Source of the DNA: Dactylorhiza incarnata
Lineage: Eukaryota; Streptophyta; Magnoliopsida; Asparagales; Orchidaceae
Reading direction: 5' to 3'
Length of the DNA: 64,000 nucleotides
Assembly (NCBI GenBank): GCA_033032865.1
Contig: JAWHQI010000009.1
Span: 13,038,001-13,102,000, forward strand
Shown piece by piece: positions 47,101 to 57,659 of this stretch (positions within the stretch are counted from its first letter, which is position 1; the number at the start of each line of letters is the position of its first letter). A program made the position numbers and the translations under genes. A model generated the notes under the pieces. That model had not been told where the DNA came from. It saw only the letters and a program-made list of their open reading frames with translations, and did not search any database.

Positions 47101-47367
47101 GATCGAGTATATTACCTGGCGTACTTCTGGCCAGAGTGGAAGTCGCAACCCATTCTCAAACTGAGCAATGGGGATGGAGAGCTCGTCGGTGGACGAGTCA
47201 TTGAGGGTGGCGGTGTTCGGCGGGCGGCGAGCTACATACCCCGAAGGGATGTACTTGTCCACCTTGGCGAGGAACTCGTCGCCGGTGAGCGAGGCGCAGA
47301 AGAAACTGTGGTCGCGAAAAGCCCCGGCACACCTGGCTCGACCTTCAGATTCGCCCTCGACGACCAT
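44183..47367 (-). CDS. Antisense gene 1 of W: four exons, PF04195-like protein (frameshifted)
   Basis: Exons on the minus strand: 47367-47116, 45806-45391, 45319-44595, 44521-44183. Donors are CAG/GTAATA, AAG/GTTCGG and ATG/GTAAGT; acceptors are TTTCAG, TTTGCAG and TTTACAG. Junctions into exons 2, 3 and 4 preserve phase. The protein starts MVVEGESEGRARCAG and includes FENGLRLPLWPEVRQ-VLKYYG and LSQLTPNA, then VFRKVFSFRAYKGG and ASQHV, and a long C-terminal coiled coil (RDSKELQRELKEASEEIASL, RNADLEKEVAFLKAQV). The front half resembles the 'putative gypsy type transposon' family (PF04195). Exon 2 has frame shifts near 45785 and 45545, so this copy is probably dead. A TATA box lies 125 bp upstream. 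Function unknown. Confidence 0.75.
46060..46790 (+). other. Host-like GC-rich segment inside intron 1 of antisense gene 1
   Basis: The 1.3-kb intron (45807-47115) contains a stretch unlike the rest of W. There is an AT-rich promoter-like part (46060-46260), then a pyrimidine/proline-coding part (46300-46740) reading, on the plus strand, FLDVPSSTELPTPPPLPTSP and DDDTGGSRDPVVFPIDDVPG before a TGA. A 12-C run follows at 46585-46596. It resembles the first exon of a host gene captured by the element. I cannot name the gene and found no clear boundaries. Confidence 0.35.
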
Positions 47368-47490
47368 GGCGTTAGTAGTAGCGAACCGGGAAAAGCGCGA
47401 GCGCGAGCTGAAATTAGCGAGAGGGACTGGAAGAGAAAAGAAGGGCTGGAGACCAGTTAATGCGGTAGTTGGAAAGTAAAAGATGACAGT

Positions 47491-47499
47491 TATTTATAG
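47491..47499 (-). promoter_or_regulatory. TATA box of antisense gene 1
   Basis: CTATAAATA on the minus strand, about 125 bp before the ATG at 47367 and in sequence that is not LTR, so this would be an internal promoter. Confidence 0.55.
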
Positions 47500-47865
47500 A
47501 AATGAAAAGGGCGGGAAGAAGTCGAAGCGCCGGGGGTGCGGATAGCGGAATCGCGCGGTGATTTTTCAGCTTCTTGGGTCCCCATCCACTGATTCGCCGC
47601 CGGCGAGCCAAAACTGCAGAAGGAAAAAAGCAAAAGTCGCGAGAGCGAGGCGATGTCTCGCGAGCCAGACATATCAAACGAAAAAAAAAAGCAAGGCGCG
47701 AGCGCAATTAACATCACGGTAGAAATCATGCAAAGCAAGAAAGAAAGAAAGCTCGCGAGCGAGCGGGAATATCCTTATTACAAAGTCACTAATTGTTCAA
47801 AACCCCCAGAGGCGGGGGAAAACAGTAACGATAACAAGCAATAAATAACAATGAAAGATAGATGT

Positions 47866-49086
47866 TCAGTAATTGTGCCATTTCCAGCGGTCGCGACCTC
47901 GCACACCGGAGCGCGGAGGAATCCTCGGATAATGGTACTCGCAGACCGACTGGACCTCGCGCTGCATCAGCCGCATGTAGTCCTCGATTCGCGCGAGGTG
48001 CACCCCCGGTGAGGTGACCTCGCCGCGAACGACCTGCTGTACCTCGGCAAGGACACGCGCGTTCGCATCCTCCATCGCATCAAACCTCTCCTCGTAAGCG
48101 ATCCGGTCCATCTGATTCGGATCATATAGCTCTCGCAGCATGGAGGTGTGTTTTTGGAATATATCGGTGACTCGCCTTTTCATCTGTTCCGGGTCGTGGG
48201 GATCCCCCAAGAAATCTGCGACTTGGCTCGGCGAAGGCGGGGGGGACATCTCCACCTCCCCGTGCTCTGACTCGGTAGGCGGGGTCGGGGGAACACCTGC
48301 GAATGAGATGTCAGTATAAAAGGCTGTAACAGAGGCCGTCGGCAAAAATTGTTTAACCAAGCGAGACAAGAATGGTACGGGGTCGCGGGCGAGAAGAACT
48401 TGGTTGGCCTTGGAATGCTTCAGCGAAGGCAGGGGTAAGGGATTTCCCTAAGCCAAGACGGTACGTCGTCTCATCTGCGACCTGGGGCTCGGCAAGCAGC
48501 GAGCCGCCTGGACTCCGTTGGCCCAGAATGTCGAACCCCGGAGTGATGATGTTCTGATTCGGCGGGCGGGGCGAGCCCACCGGAGTAGGGACTCGCCGCA
48601 CCGGGGTCGAGAGAGGAGACCCTGTGAAGAAGAGGTTGTGGATCAGCGAACAAGGAGGAGCATGGGAAAGCGGGCGGAACATCTCACCCGGTCGCGAGGG
48701 CGGGTCCCGCAGGTCGGTGGTCCTCCCATCCGGGGGTGGATCAGTCCTCCCGGGGGACGGGGGGCGAAACCCCGTTGGAGATGGCCTGGTAAGATTCTTC
48801 CCTGCGGGAGGGTCCTGCGAGCAAGGAAACAGAGTTAAGCGAATACTATTTGGGATATCGAGTCCTTTTTTGGCAGAACCTGCGAGGCGAGCTCGTGGCG
48901 GGGAGAGGGAGACAGCGGAGATGACTCATCCTCCCCTGACGGCCGTCGGATGGTCTTAGCCCTCTTAACCTGTGGCGGAGGCGGGGCTGGTTACGGAGAG
49001 ATCCAAGGAGCGAGCTCGGCAGCTTTAGCCTTCTAGACAGTCTGCGAGGCCTTGAGGCGAGCGAGTATCTCCTCCTTCTTGGACAT
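47866..49086 (-). CDS. Antisense gene 2 of W: four exons, ~342 aa, two stops; unrecognised
   Basis: Exons on the minus strand: 49086-48880, 48814-48688, 48621-48358, 48296-47866. Donors are CAG/GTTCTG, CCGG/GTGAGA and CTTG/GTTAAA; acceptors are TCGCAG, TCACAG and TCGCAG. Phases 0, 1 and 1 match across all three junctions. The protein starts MSKKEEILARLKASQ, has a long Pro/Ser/Arg-rich middle (SPLSTPVRRVPTPVGSPRPP), then a more structured end (MKRRVTDIFQKHTSMLRELY, EERFDAMEDANARVLAEVQQ, HLARIEDYMRLMQREV) and stops after KWHNY. Two in-frame stops (TAG, TAA) lie in exon 1; the other exons are open. A TATA box lies ~80 bp upstream. I do not recognise the family. The helical tail could mediate multimerisation; that is a guess. 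Confidence 0.65.
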
Positions 49087-49162
49087 CTCGCAGGGAACAG
49101 TGGCGAGCGGGAAAAGGAGTGAGAGGGAAGGAAAAAGTTCATGCACTGGCCGGAAGGAAGGG

Positions 49163-49171
49163 TATTTATAG
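49163..49171 (-). promoter_or_regulatory. TATA box of antisense gene 2
   Basis: CTATAAATA on the minus strand, 77-85 bp before the ATG at 49086. It has the same nine bases as the box of antisense gene 1. Confidence 0.55.
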
Positions 49172-49286
49172 CAGTGGGCATGGGTCCCACCAAAAGATTC
49201 TCACCACGTCACCAAGGGGCTGGCGAACACCAGGGGTTGGATGTTTCTTCGCGAGCCTAAGGTAGTCTCACGAAGAGCGGGGATTG

Positions 49287-49972
49287 TGTACAACCCCGGT
49301 GTCCGCCAAGGGGTGAGCAGAGACAAAGGAACCATCATGCGAAAGGAGTAAGGAGGCTAGCGAGCCGGGGTACCGGGCGAGCCGAGCTCTCACCGGTCGC
49401 TCGCGGGAAGGCGAGCGGGCCAAGCCCTCGTCGGTTGTTCGCAGGGAGGCGAGCGAGCCGAGCCACTCGGTTCGCGAGAGAGATTCTTGTGTGTGGCTCG
49501 CCCAGAAAGAGTTCATGATCACTTTTACCTAAAACCTAAAAACCCCTAGTGGTTTGCAGTTAGCCCCTCCGAATAGCGGAGTTTGGCTGTTGGCAGACCA
49601 TTTTGGACTGCGTATAGCAAAAGAGTAAGGCGGAATCCCGCTATTAGCAGACCAGACTTGAAAAACTATATATAGACCTTGAAGGGCACCTTGGGAGGGC
49701 ATTCCAATCTCAGTTTTCTGAGCTTCTTCCTCCCTAGGTGATCTTGGCTTAGCTCTCAGGCTCTCCAAGGTGCCCAGTCTCAGCTTTGGGTTGGGAGGGG
49801 AAGCGCTCAAAGATCTTCCGGGTGTGTGGTGGAACCTCCTTGTTGTGACCAAGGGTCTGTGTTTTGTTCCGAGTCTCCGGTCGGTTCCTTCCAAGGAATC
49901 AGTAAGTGCTAGCTGCCCCTCAACTCGTTGAGGGCCCGAGCTCCACAAAGAAGCCAAGTCCTGGTTTCAACA
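49287..49972 (+). repeat. Element W 3' LTR (686 bp)
   Basis: It is nearly identical to 36638-37316, with the CA at 49971-49972 followed by the ACGGA duplication. Confidence 0.93.
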
Positions 49973-49977
49973 ACGGA

Positions 49978-50376
49978 GGTGAGGATATTTCATAAAGCAC
50001 CGCTCGCCAAGATGATCAAGCCTCCCACAATGTGAGCAAAGAAGGCAATTCCCCCCACGACCTCCGGTACGGCCTCCACGACCACGTTGTGCGCACGACA
50101 AGCCGCATGAGAATGATGTTCTGAGGAGGGGAAACTATCAGAGGTCGGCGCAGAAGATTAGTAATTGCAGAGATGCGAATGGGAGTAGCATCTAAGGTGG
50201 GAGTGTCAAGTTCTCCCAAGATTTGGTTGTGTATCATCTCGTAGGAGTCTGAAAGACGTAGAAGATAACATAACACAAGGAGTTCCTGAAAATATTTATG
50301 TTAAGTTGCAATGTCAGCAGAGAAAGACTTGACGTTGGAGAAGTTATGCAACGAGAGACTAAACTTAACAAAAGAA
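49978..50376 (-). pseudogene. Element V: gag right part
   Basis: The minus strand reads the gag end: CSHCGRLDHLGERCF-type knuckle sequence around 50000-50040, then upstream LCYLLRLSDSYEMIHNQILG (50276-50215). It parallels 58560-58860 in element U. It connects to 36637 when W is removed. It stops in gag where element T begins, so V's own gag start, leader and 5' LTR are missing. Confidence 0.75.
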
Positions 50377-50850
50377 TGGTTTTGATCCTCCTTATCAAAA
50401 GGATTGTGGTTTGGTTTTAGCTACCTTATCAAAAGGCTTTTGGTTCAGCCACCTCATCAACAAGCTATTAGTTTGAAATATCTTATCAAAATCTCATGTG
50501 ATTATTTGAATCTTTTAATCAAAAGATTCGGCTGTAATTGGTTCTGAGAGTCTCCTTATCAAAAGACTCAGCATTGTCTATAGTGGACTTATCAACGGGT
50601 AGAAGAGGAGTCGTACCCAAATTTAGAGAACCTCTATAAAATCTGTCATCTGAATTGCATATTTGTTTATTGTTTGTTTGTTTATTTTGTTTACTTTTCT
50701 GCTGCATATAAATCAACAGACAAAATAATCTGTGGATATTGCTTTGAAAGATTAAAACTGAAAAGAAATTTAAAATACTGTATTCACCCCCCCCCCCCCC
50801 CCCCCCACACACACACACTAGAGTAATTCTTAGCATCCTACCCTGCCTTT
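50377..50850 (+). repeat. Element T 5' LTR (~474 bp)
   Basis: It starts TGGTTTTGATCC and ends near CATCCTACCCTGCC. It holds about seven copies of (C/A)CTTATCAAAAG(G/A) and a run of 20 C (50787-50806) followed by (CA)6. Confidence 0.8.
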
Positions 50851-50854
50851 TAAT

Positions 50855-50866
50855 TGGTATCAGAGC
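50855..50866 (+). promoter_or_regulatory. Primer-binding site of T (tRNA-iMet)
   Basis: TGGTATCAGAGC, perfect, a few bases after the LTR. Confidence 0.9.
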
Positions 50867-51114
50867 GAGGTTGATCATAAAAAGGTTAACACATTGATCA
50901 AGATCCAAGGGCATTAAGAATTACTAGTGAAATTTCTGATTTCAATCATGAGCTCTACACAGAATAGAGGCTATACATCCACCGGACCTCCATCTTGTAA
51001 AGGGCCGGTGCACAAAGCATCCCCGCACAGAGAGGGTCCAGGGAAGGGTCCCACCAGACCAGACCTCCAGTATGTAACTTAGAAAAGTTTACTTTATGGA
51101 AATTTAGAATAAAG

Positions 51115-52450
51115 TTGTACATGAATTCAATTGATGAAGATATCTTTGAATCCATTGTTGCAGGTCCAGCTAGTCTTACCAGGACTGATGTAGATGGAAA
51201 ACTTGTGCATATAACAAAGGCTAAATTGATAGAAAATCAGAAGAAGGTTAGGGCATTTGATGCCAAAGCCATGAATATTGTGGTATTGACAATGTCAGAC
51301 GACATTCCAAAAAGTTACTGATTGTCAATCAACAAAAGAGATTTGAGATTCATTGACAAATTTGGTTGAATGAAGTTCTGATGAGAGGAAGGACATGAAG
51401 TCATCAATGATCTCACAATATGAGAACTTCAAGAAGACCTCTGAAGAATATGTGGCAGATATGTACCCTAGGTTTAGTCTTATAGTCAATGAACTGAAGG
51501 GACTGCAAAAGGAAATCTCTGTGCCAGAGATAAATGATAAGCTCTTAATGTGCTTCTCAAGCTCATGGAATGCAAGGATCTGGGTCATAAGAAAGTTCAA
51601 ATGTCTAAAGGAGATTACCATAGATGTTCTCCTTGGCAAGCTCAAATCCTATGAATTTCTCCTCAAAACAAGAGCAGAAGGAGAAGCAATGGAGAAAACC
51701 TCCTCTACCTTCAAAGAGAAATTCATAACACTCAAGGCTGCTGATGAAGAAAGACAGTTTATGGATGGTGAACTGATGAGTCTTTTAGCCAGAAGATTCA
51801 AGAAGTGGATAAAAGCTGAATACTTCAGAAGAAAGGAAAGAAGCAACTTCAAGCCAAGATATGACAAAACTCCTTCTAAAACAATAATAAGTTTCTCATG
51901 CAAGAAACCTGAACATATTGCACTAGAATGTCTAGATCAAACTAAGAATAAAGTCCAGAAGGACAAAGATCATAAGAAGAAATATGATCAAAATAAAAAG
52001 AACAAAAAGAAAGGCAAAAGATTCATTACAGAGCTTGGAATGAAACTGAAGACAGTTCTTCAAGCTCTGATGAAGATGAGAGCAAAGCAGAAGAAGTCTG
52101 CATGATGGCTTTAGAGCTTACTGAAAAGGAAGATGAACTTCCTGAAGAAATTGATGAGATAACCTATTTTAAAATTTTTTATTTTTTCTTCCGAAGAGTT
52201 TAAAACAACATTTAAAGGCTTCTGTCAAGACCAATTGGCTGTATAAAGTCAAATAAGAGTCTTAAGAAAAAAATAGCTCGTCTTACTAAGAGATTAGAAG
52301 AAGAAAATTATGTTGTAATAAACTATGATTTCCTGAAGGAAGAACTTGATTCTCAGGAATCAGAGAATGAGAATCTAAAAGCTGTACTTAATAAAGCTAA
52401 GCTTTTTGAGGATAACTAGAATAAAAGGAGCTAGCAGCTGAAGGCTATTT
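51115..52450 (+). pseudogene. Element T gag, broken
   Basis: Segments include FDAKAMNIVVLTMSDD (51260-51305), then in another frame YENFKKTSEEYVADMYPRFS, IVNELKGL and WIRKFKCLKEI-like sequence (51395-51620). A degenerate knuckle CKKPEHIALEC (51898-51930) and a lysine-rich stretch follow. A coiled-coil part (LRKKIARLTKRLEEENYVV) lies near 52260-52420. At least three frame changes or stops are present. Confidence 0.75.
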
Positions 52451-52984
52451 CTGAAAACCTTTTTGCCATATTCAAAAACCTAGGTCTAGGTGCTAACTCT
52501 CCTCATAAGGTTGACTTTTTAAGCATACCAGCCTTGAAAAATCCAGTGAAATTCATCAGTGCTAAAGGAAAAAACCAACAAATTTGTTGGCTGACATTCC
52601 CTCTACTTCAAAAGATGATAGAAGGAAAGTTTTTTATAAAGAGAACAATATATTAATGAATCATGTGAAGATGGATTCAGTTCCTCTAAAACAAAGAGAA
52701 ATCCTGGGAAAAGCTCCCTCAAACAGATATGGAAGTCAGTCAGGTTATCAAAACAAAAATCATTATAAGTCAAGTTCATCTCGACGTACGTCGAGATATA
52801 CATATTTTGCGTCGACTAGTACACGACGTATGGATGATTCAATACAGAATCACAGAATAGTCTATTCTAATTATGTTATTAATAGAAACATGTATAATAG
52901 ATATGAATGTTTTTACTGCAATAAAATATAACATTATATGGAAGAACTGGACATAAGGTGACATGTGTTTCACCTAACTTTTAA

Positions 52985-54902
52985 ATTCTATTGCAGGAAA
53001 GAAACTGTCCGGTCACAAACCAGCTGTGGTACTTGGACAATGGCTGCTCTAGACACATGACTGGATACAAGCAATTGTTGGAAAACTATAGGGTTAAGCA
53101 AGGACCAAAGGTAATGTTTGGTGACTCCAGCTGTGGTCAAACTCAAGGTTATGGGATGATCAAGGTTGGATCAACTACATTTGCCAAGGTTGCTCATATT
53201 GAAGGGTTGAAACACAACTTAATCATCATAAGTCAGCTGTGTGACAAGGAATACAAGATTGTATTCAATCACATTCAATGTCTCATAATTTAATCAATTA
53301 CAGGCAATGTAGCCCTTGCTGATAACAGGAAAGGAATGTTTATATAGTTGATTTTTCCTTGAACCAAAATGAAATTTGTCTATTTAATTCTAATATAAGC
53401 AATGCAGAGTTATGACATAAAAGATTAGGACACTTAAATCTAAAAATAGTGTCCAAACTCTACAAGGATAATTTAGTTAGAGGTCTGACACAAGGTAGAT
53501 ATGTAAAGGAAAAGCGTTGTAGAGCCTGCCAATTGGGCAAGCAAACTAGGGCTTCATTTAAAAGAGCAAATAAAAATAACTCCTCAAGAATCTTGTATCT
53601 TATACATATGGATATATTTGGACTTATTGTTGTCCAGAGCTTAGGAGGTAAGTCATACTCATTGGTTATTGTGGATGATTTTTCTAGAATCACTTGAGTG
53701 TTCTTTCTAAGAACTAAATCTAACACCTTCAAGATTCTCTCAAGCTTCATAAAAAATCAAAATGAATTGAATACTTCAGTTATAATGATCAGAAGTGATC
53801 ATGACACTGAGTTTGAGTCTCATAGAATGTTTGAATTCTATGAGAATGAAGGGATCAGGCATAGCTTCTCTGCTCTTAAAACTCCACGATAAAATGAAGT
53901 TGATGGGAGAAAGAACAGAACCCTGATTGAATCAGGAAGAACATTATTAGCTGAGGCTAACTTGTCAATGTCTTTCTGGGCAGAGGCAGTTAACACAGTC
54001 AACAATGTTCTCAATAGAAGCCTCATTCATAAAACTGAGGGTAAGACTCCTTATGAGCTGTTGAAAGGCAAAACTTCAAATATATCGTACTTTAAGATAT
54101 TTTGGTGCACTTGCTATATACATAACAATGGAAAAAGTCATCTTGCCAAATTTGACAAAAAAGCAGATGATGAAATTTTCATTGGTTACTCCACATCTAG
54201 CAAAATTATATATGTTATAATAAAAGAATTTTTAAAATTGAAGAAACAATGCATATAGTATTTGATGAAACTAACATGATATGTGAAGGAAAGAGTTCCT
54301 CCACAAACTGTGATTTGCAAGTGAAGGAATTAACTAGTCAGATGGAAGATTTGGCTGTGGATCAAACTGGTCCAAGTTCATCAAATTCTTCACAATCTGA
54401 ATTAATTAAAAAGAATATTGAGCTCAACCAGGAAGAGTTAAATGATGAAGATGATGAAATATCTGAAGAAGCCAGTCAGATTAACAAAATGAAGCTATTG
54501 AAGATATTCAAGCAGATGTTCTTGTTCCTCAACAAGCTGAAGTAGATGTTCTTACACTAGAGCTTGTTACTCTAAGAGATCGCCCCACCTCACAAATAAT
54601 TGAGGATATCTCTGCAGGTGTGCAAACTAGGGGTAAATTCTCTAATGAGATGATGCGCCAATGTTTTCTCTCTCAAGTTGAGCCCAAAAAGTTTGGAGAA
54701 GCAAACAATGATTCACACTGGATTGTTGTCATGCAAAAAGAACTCACTCAAATTGAAAGGAGTAAAGTATAGTCTCTAGTTGAAAGACCAAGAAATTACC
54801 TAGTTATTGGAACCAAATTGATATATAGAAACAAACTAGATGTTGAAGGTACTATTGCCAGAAACAAGGTCAGACTAGTTGTTCAAGGTTATAGACAAGA
54901 AT
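52985..54902 (+). pseudogene. Element T protease, integrase and start of RT, broken
   Basis: Protease: LWYLDNGCSRHMTGY (~53025; DNG in place of DSG) and LKHNLIIISQLCD. Integrase: CRACQLGKQTRASFK, LIHMDIFGLI, VIVDDFSR, MIRSDHDTEF, then stop for Q at 53890, NEVDGRKNRTLIESGRTLLA and [18 protein letters not shown] (53990-54030). Linker at 54249-54545. RT begins SHWIVVMQKELTQIERSKV, GTKLIYRNKLDVEGTIARNK, VQGYRQE and stops at 54902. Several stops lie between. Confidence 0.8.
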
Positions 54903-54919
54903 AGTCCTGAACAAAAAGA

Positions 54920-55095
54920 CTGTCGGGCCGGTCCGGGACCAGTCTTTTAAAAGACCAGTCTTTTGACCAACCGGTCCCGGTCCAGTCCCGTCTAAACCAG
55001 TCCCGGTCCGGGACAGGTTTTTCTCCTCTGGAGGAGGACCGGTTGGGACCGGAGGACCGGTCCTAACCGGTCAAGGACCGGTCTTTTTATTTAAA
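54920..55095. repeat. Subterminal ACCGGTC / GGTCCGGGACC motif cluster of hAT-3
   Basis: About fifteen copies of GGTC, GACCGG and CCGGTCC occur in both orientations, including GTCTTTTAAAAGACCAGTC, a near-perfect palindrome at 54943-54961. Confidence 0.75.
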
Positions 55096-55378
55096 TTTTT
55101 TTAAATATAAAGTAAATTAATTTGATTTTTATAAAATAAATATAAAACTCAAAATGATTACAAAATAGTTTCAAAACATTTTAGAAATAAAATAAATATA
55201 AAATGAAAATATAAACTCAAAAAGAATTAAAATTTTATTTTTATTAAAAATTAAATAACATTACAAATTACAAAATTATTTCAATACATTTTAGAAAAAT
55301 TAAATAACAATATAACATTACAAATTTATAATGATTACATTTAAATTTTAAAATAAAAATAAAATACATTTTGCTATT

Positions 55379-57327
55379 TTATTCCGCGCTGCCCAGATTT
55401 AAGTTATTCAGCTCGTCTTCAACTTCAGACTCACTATCTTCAATTGACGAAACATGTTGCCTCCTCCGCAGAGCATCCAAATGATCCTTGTAGCAAATGC
55501 AAATTTCCAAAGATTCTTCAGTCAAACGACTTCTTCGCTCGTTCAAAAGTCTGCCACTCAAAGAAAACGCAGACTCTGAAGCTACCGTATTAGCTTGGAT
55601 TGTTAGTAAATCACGGGTCATTAAGGCCAAAAAAAGATACACATTAGTTTTAGATTTCCACCAGTTTAAAATATCAAAAATTTCAATTTCGTTTGCGGTC
55701 ATATAATCTTGAAATTGTGTTTTGCTATATAAACCTAATTCGTTTAAAGTACTTGATGTTCTTTGTTTTTTCCTAAAAGCTAATTCTAAAAGTTTATTTT
55801 TTTAAATATCTTTTGTTTTAAGTTGAGTGGATTCTACGCGAGGTCGCGATCCGTACATTTGATCATAATAATTATAAATGCGAGTAAATTCAGAATTAAA
55901 TTTTGAAAGACTAGCATTAGCAAAGCACTATAGGATTCATCTAAATTTAAATTCCGATTAATTTCTTCTATAAAATTTTCTACGCCGTCTACGCCCATTA
56001 AAGGGTTCAAAGCCACGGCGCAAAAAAACACAGGAGGCATATCTTTGTAATACTTTAAAAAAAATTCCTCCATTATTAATATTAACGGACGCCACATTTC
56101 GTCGTTTTGTAATTTTTAAACGTTTCAGGAATTAATAAAATATTTTCAATAACTAATGAGCTTGTAGGATAGTAAACTCTAGATAAAATAGTTGTTGCTC
56201 GATAAAACTTTCTAATAAATTTACATAATCTTCGAGCACGGCCCAGTCCGACGCGCCTAAATCATGTGCTTCGACACTATTATAAAATTCTATTAGTAAC
56301 GTTTTTTGTGACAAAGCTCATTTTAACATTTTATAAGTCGAGTTCCATCGTATAGGCATATCATAAAATGGTCCTAAAAACTTTTTTTACTTCAGAAATA
56401 ACAAATTTTTTGAAAAAAAAATTCTTCTTTTAGAACTCTAAATAACTCTTAACATAGTGCATATTTTACTAACGTAGTCGTTTATAAATTGTAAACACTC
56501 TTGCACAATTAAATTTAAAACGTGACATACACAACGCGTATGAAAAAATATTTCATCTAACATTGGTTGCAAATCTGATAACAAATATTTGACGGCTATC
56601 CCATTATTTGAAGCGTTATCGAAAGAAATACTCATAATTTTTTCTTTGATTTTAAATTCCCTAATAGTTTTAATAATAACCTGATAAATATTTTTACAGG
56701 TGTGCGGATATTCAAATTCTTCAAAACAAATTATACGTTTATTTCGTTCTCAACTATCTGGATTGACCCAGTGACAAGTAATGCAAATATAAGAAAGTCC
56801 ATCAATTATACCGCTAGTCCAAACATCACTCGTTAAGCTAACGCGACCGTCGAATTTTCAAAAAAGTTTTTTAAATATTCTTTAGATTGCAAGTAAGCCG
56901 TCAAAGCATCGCGTCTAGTCGTAATACGACTAACCTGGTGATATTAAGGCTGGTGTACGTCGTGAATGTAAGACGTCAATTCTTCATCGTCGTAGTGGTT
57001 GAATGAGAGTCCTTTTTTGATGAAGTTCTCCATTTGTCGCTCTCGTTGTCGAGCTTGGGCATACGTCCAAATGTGCCAGGTCGCCGAAATTTGAGATTTG
57101 GTAAACTTCGGGGCTTGTTTAGAAATACAAAATTTCACATGTCGGACTAATGTTGTGTTGCTGCCAACGGTCATTAGCTTCCCGCAAAGTTTGCACTTCG
57201 TCTTTATTTCGTCATCGACCCGCACTTTATCAAAATTCTCCCATACTGCCGCTTTGTGGTGGTGCTCTATTATCTCATGAGCGACAAACGCTGAGGAGGA
57301 CGCCGGCGTGGATGAGGAGGAAGCCAT
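55379..57327 (-). pseudogene. hAT-3 transposase (zf-BED to hAT dimerisation domain), broken
   Basis: It starts at ATG 57327 (MASSSSTPASSSAFVAHEII). A BED finger follows (VWENFDKVRVDDEIKTKCKL with CKLCG, HVKFC; 57230-57120). The catalytic-region block SISFDNASNNGIAVKYL and FFHTRCVCHVLNLIVQECL is at 56635-56500, LILIMEEFFLKYYKDMPPVF at 56090-56030, and the C-terminal dimerisation motif WWKSKTNVYLFLALMTRDLL with TVASESAFSLSGRLLNERRS at 55660-55520. Frame breaks lie near 56940, 56430 and 55830. A GA/CT-rich microsatellite precedes the start codon (57337-57412). Confidence 0.82.
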
Positions 57328-57336
57328 TTGGAGTGT

Positions 57337-57412
57337 GTGAGAGAGTGAGTGAGAGAGAGTGTGAGAGAGAGTGGGTGAGAGACAGTGGGTGAGAGAGAGA
57401 GAGGGAGGGGGT
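57337..57412. repeat. GA-rich microsatellite upstream of the hAT-3 transposase
   Basis: GTGAGAGAGA repeats with variants, CT-rich on the coding strand, ending ten bases before the ATG. Likely 5' UTR. Confidence 0.8.
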
Positions 57413-57479
57413 TTTATAAAAAAACTTAACTATACGCGGCTTATTTCGGCGTTTACTAATAAAAGTCGTTTACCCTATC

Positions 57480-57556
57480 AGCCCAACCAAACGGTGCTTA
57501 TGCCTCAAAGGGCGTTTTGGCCCAGCTGCACCGGAGCCAATAAGCCAAACCAAACG
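57480..57556. mobile_element. Possible end of a TIR transposon (CCAAACGGGGCC)
   Basis: CAACCAAACGGTGCTTATGCC and, 62 bp on, AACCAAACGGGGCC resemble ends of Tourist/hAT-type MITEs. No matching opposite end was found, so it may be part of hAT-3's terminus. Confidence 0.35.
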
Positions 57557-57659
57557 GGGCCTTATTCTCTTTCTACATCAACTTTCTGACAGAGTTCTGA
57601 GAATCACTCTTCAACAGATTCAGTGATTTTCGATCCACCTTATCAAAAGGATCTAAGAG

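Larger units (their letters stand above)
36638..49972 (+). mobile_element. Element W: 13.3-kb Tat-lineage Ty3/gypsy with antisense genes
   Basis: LTRs are at 36638-37316 and 49287-49972, with a perfect TSD ACGGA (36633-36637 and 49973-49977). Plus-strand order: gag, zinc knuckle, protease, RT, RNase H, a second archaeal-type RNase H, integrase. The dual RNase H is the signature of the Tat/Ogre lineage. After pol come a 94-bp tandem repeat array, two multi-exon genes on the minus strand, and a polypurine stretch (AGAGCGGGGATTG) before the 3' LTR. W is much more GC-rich than its surroundings. The sense ORFs carry several stops and frameshifts. Confidence 0.93.
54904..57430 (-). mobile_element. 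hAT-3: Ac-like hAT element inserted in T
   Basis: It begins near 54904, where T's RT homology stops. A GC-rich subterminal block of ACCGGTC/GGTCCCGG motifs comes first (54920-55095), then AT-rich sequence and the minus-strand transposase remnants (55379-57327). The right limit is uncertain (57430-57556). I could not find terminal inverted repeats or an 8-bp duplication. Confidence 0.65.

Noticed and set aside
57480..57556. Complete MITE defined by CCAAACGG ends
   Set aside because: The two CCAAACGG copies are direct, not inverted, and no TSD was found. Only a possible terminus is reported.
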